The notes under the pieces were generated by a model. It did not search any database, was not told the origin of the DNA, and saw only the letters and a list, made by a program, of their open reading frames with translations. Shown here in pieces: positions 5,442 through 5,851 of a stretch of 5,851 bases of DNA. A program made the translations under genes and the position numbers. Source of the DNA: Anaerolineales bacterium (GTDB lineage: Bacteria; Chloroflexota; Anaerolineae; Anaerolineales; Villigracilaceae); the NCBI GenBank assembly GCA_016789485.1, contig JAEURE010000187.1:1-5851 (forward strand), in the 5' to 3' direction. Within the stretch, counting starts at the first letter, position 1, and each line of letters begins with the position of its first letter.

Positions 5442-5514
5442 CCAAAAGGGTTGCCATTTGAGAATTGCATGTAATTTGGTGTTAATCTATCAACCCTTTT
5501 TGGGTATTTTTTTT
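5442..5514 (+). other. Long-loop hairpin followed by a T8 run in the intergenic region
   Basis: CCAAAAGGGTTG at 5442-5453 pairs with CAACCCTTTTTGG at 5491-5503, a 12-bp stem with one bulged T. The loop is 37 bases. Three bases after the stem comes a run of eight T at 5507-5514. In outline this resembles an intrinsic terminator of an untranslated transcript or the end of a small RNA, but no gene precedes it on the + strand in this intergenic region, and the long loop is atypical. The rest of 5300-5562 is A+T-rich, with no open frame I would call. Confidence 0.4.
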
Positions 5515-5540
5515 GACTAAGTAATAAAGATATTTTTAAA
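5513..5540 (+). promoter_or_regulatory. Candidate promoter of the GNAT gene
   Basis: TTGACT at 5513-5518 (five of six to consensus) is followed after 16 bases by TTTAAA at 5535-5540 (four of six). Transcription would begin near 5547, leaving a leader of about 16 bases. The -35 begins inside the T8 run that follows the hairpin. Confidence 0.3.
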
Positions 5541-5562
5541 CCCGTTATCAGGCCAAATAAAA

Positions 5563-5851
5563 ATGGAACGGCGGTATCCTTTGGGCACTTATTCCGACAC
5601 AACAAATCAGATCGATTATCAACTCCGTCCGACTGAGGCTGGTGATGAGCTGTTTTTATTTAATGTATATGCCAGCACCCGTATAGAGGAAATGGCGCTC
5701 GTAAACTGGACGGAAGAACAAAAGACCGCCTTCCTGCGCATGCAATTCGATGCTCAGACAAAACATTATCTTGCATATTATCCACACGCAGAATACTACA
5801 TCATTCTGCGGGAAGGCACCCCGGTTGGGCGGCTGCTGCTCGAGCCCACCA
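5563..5851 (+). CDS. GNAT family N-acetyltransferase, N-terminal part (runs off the window)
   Basis: An open frame of 96 codons continues past the right edge. The protein opens MERRYPLGTYSDTTNQ, then YQLRPTEAGDELFLFNVYAS (about 19-38), the first beta strand and helix of a GNAT fold, followed by TRIEEMALVNW, FLRMQFDAQTKHY, and YYIILREGTPVGRLLLEP (about 77-94), the central strands in which GNAT proteins read EGxPVGRL. The acetyl-CoA-binding R/QxxGxG/A motif lies further on and is not in view, so catalytic competence and substrate are unknown. ATG 5563 is the only ATG, GTG or TTG start after an in-frame TAA at 5518-5520. The ribosome binding site is weak: an AGG at 5550-5552, 10 bases upstream. 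Confidence 0.82.
   Translation, partial: MERRYPLGTYSDTTNQIDYQLRPTEAGDELFLFNVYASTRIEEMALVNWTEEQKTAFLRMQFDAQTKHYLAYYPHAEYYIILREGTPVGRLLLEPT

Noticed and set aside
5300..5562. Possible small protein gene in the divergent intergenic region
   Set aside because: No frame with a start codon, ribosome binding site and more than a few dozen codons is visible, and the composition is A+T-rich like a regulatory region.

Overview
The window looks like ordinary chromosomal DNA from a bacterium of moderate GC content. The protein styles suggest an Anaerolineae-like member of the Chloroflexota: a YqeC-type accessory protein fused to a MocA-like nucleotidyltransferase, a short Tat-signal protein with one degenerate Asp-box, and a GNAT protein opening like those I associate with that class. 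The assignment is an inference from memory of protein families; no rRNA or tRNA is present to confirm it.

Layout. Positions 1-28 hold the first codons of a gene leaving to the left. Between it and the next gene lies a 73-bp imperfect inverted repeat (104-176) whose two ends both carry TATAAT-like boxes. From 184 to 4958, six genes run on the + strand with gaps of 3, 11, 3, 33 and 6 bases: the ribosome-rescue hydrolase ArfB, a SpoU/TrmH-family RNA methyltransferase, a YqeC-MocA fusion, a second MocA/MobA-like nucleotidyltransferase, a diacylglycerol-kinase-family lipid kinase and a PlsC-type acyltransferase. The 33-base gap is the only one with room for a promoter, and a plausible one is there. 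A perfect 20-bp palindrome (4959-5000) then ends the unit. It also serves the convergent small Tat-signal gene at 4976-5299 on the - strand, whose last codons lie inside the hairpin. A 263-bp divergent intergenic region (5300-5562) follows, holding likely promoters for both sides and a long-loop hairpin with a T8 run. A GNAT acetyltransferase starts at 5563 and runs off the right edge.

How the genes relate. The first pair acts on the ribosome or RNA (peptide release on stalled ribosomes, and 2'-O-methylation of an RNA). The middle pair fits cofactor maturation for molybdenum hydroxylases of the xanthine dehydrogenase type, although no hydroxylase subunit lies in the window. The last pair both act at the phosphatidic acid node of phospholipid metabolism. 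The operon therefore looks like three functional couples strung together. I see no CRISPR array, insertion sequence, phage gene or defence system, and no convincing sign of a new multi-gene system. The most interesting items are the palindromic promoter element, the YqeC-MocA fusion next to a separate second nucleotidyltransferase, the Glu-for-Asp change in the acyltransferase active site, and the terminator overlapping a coding end.
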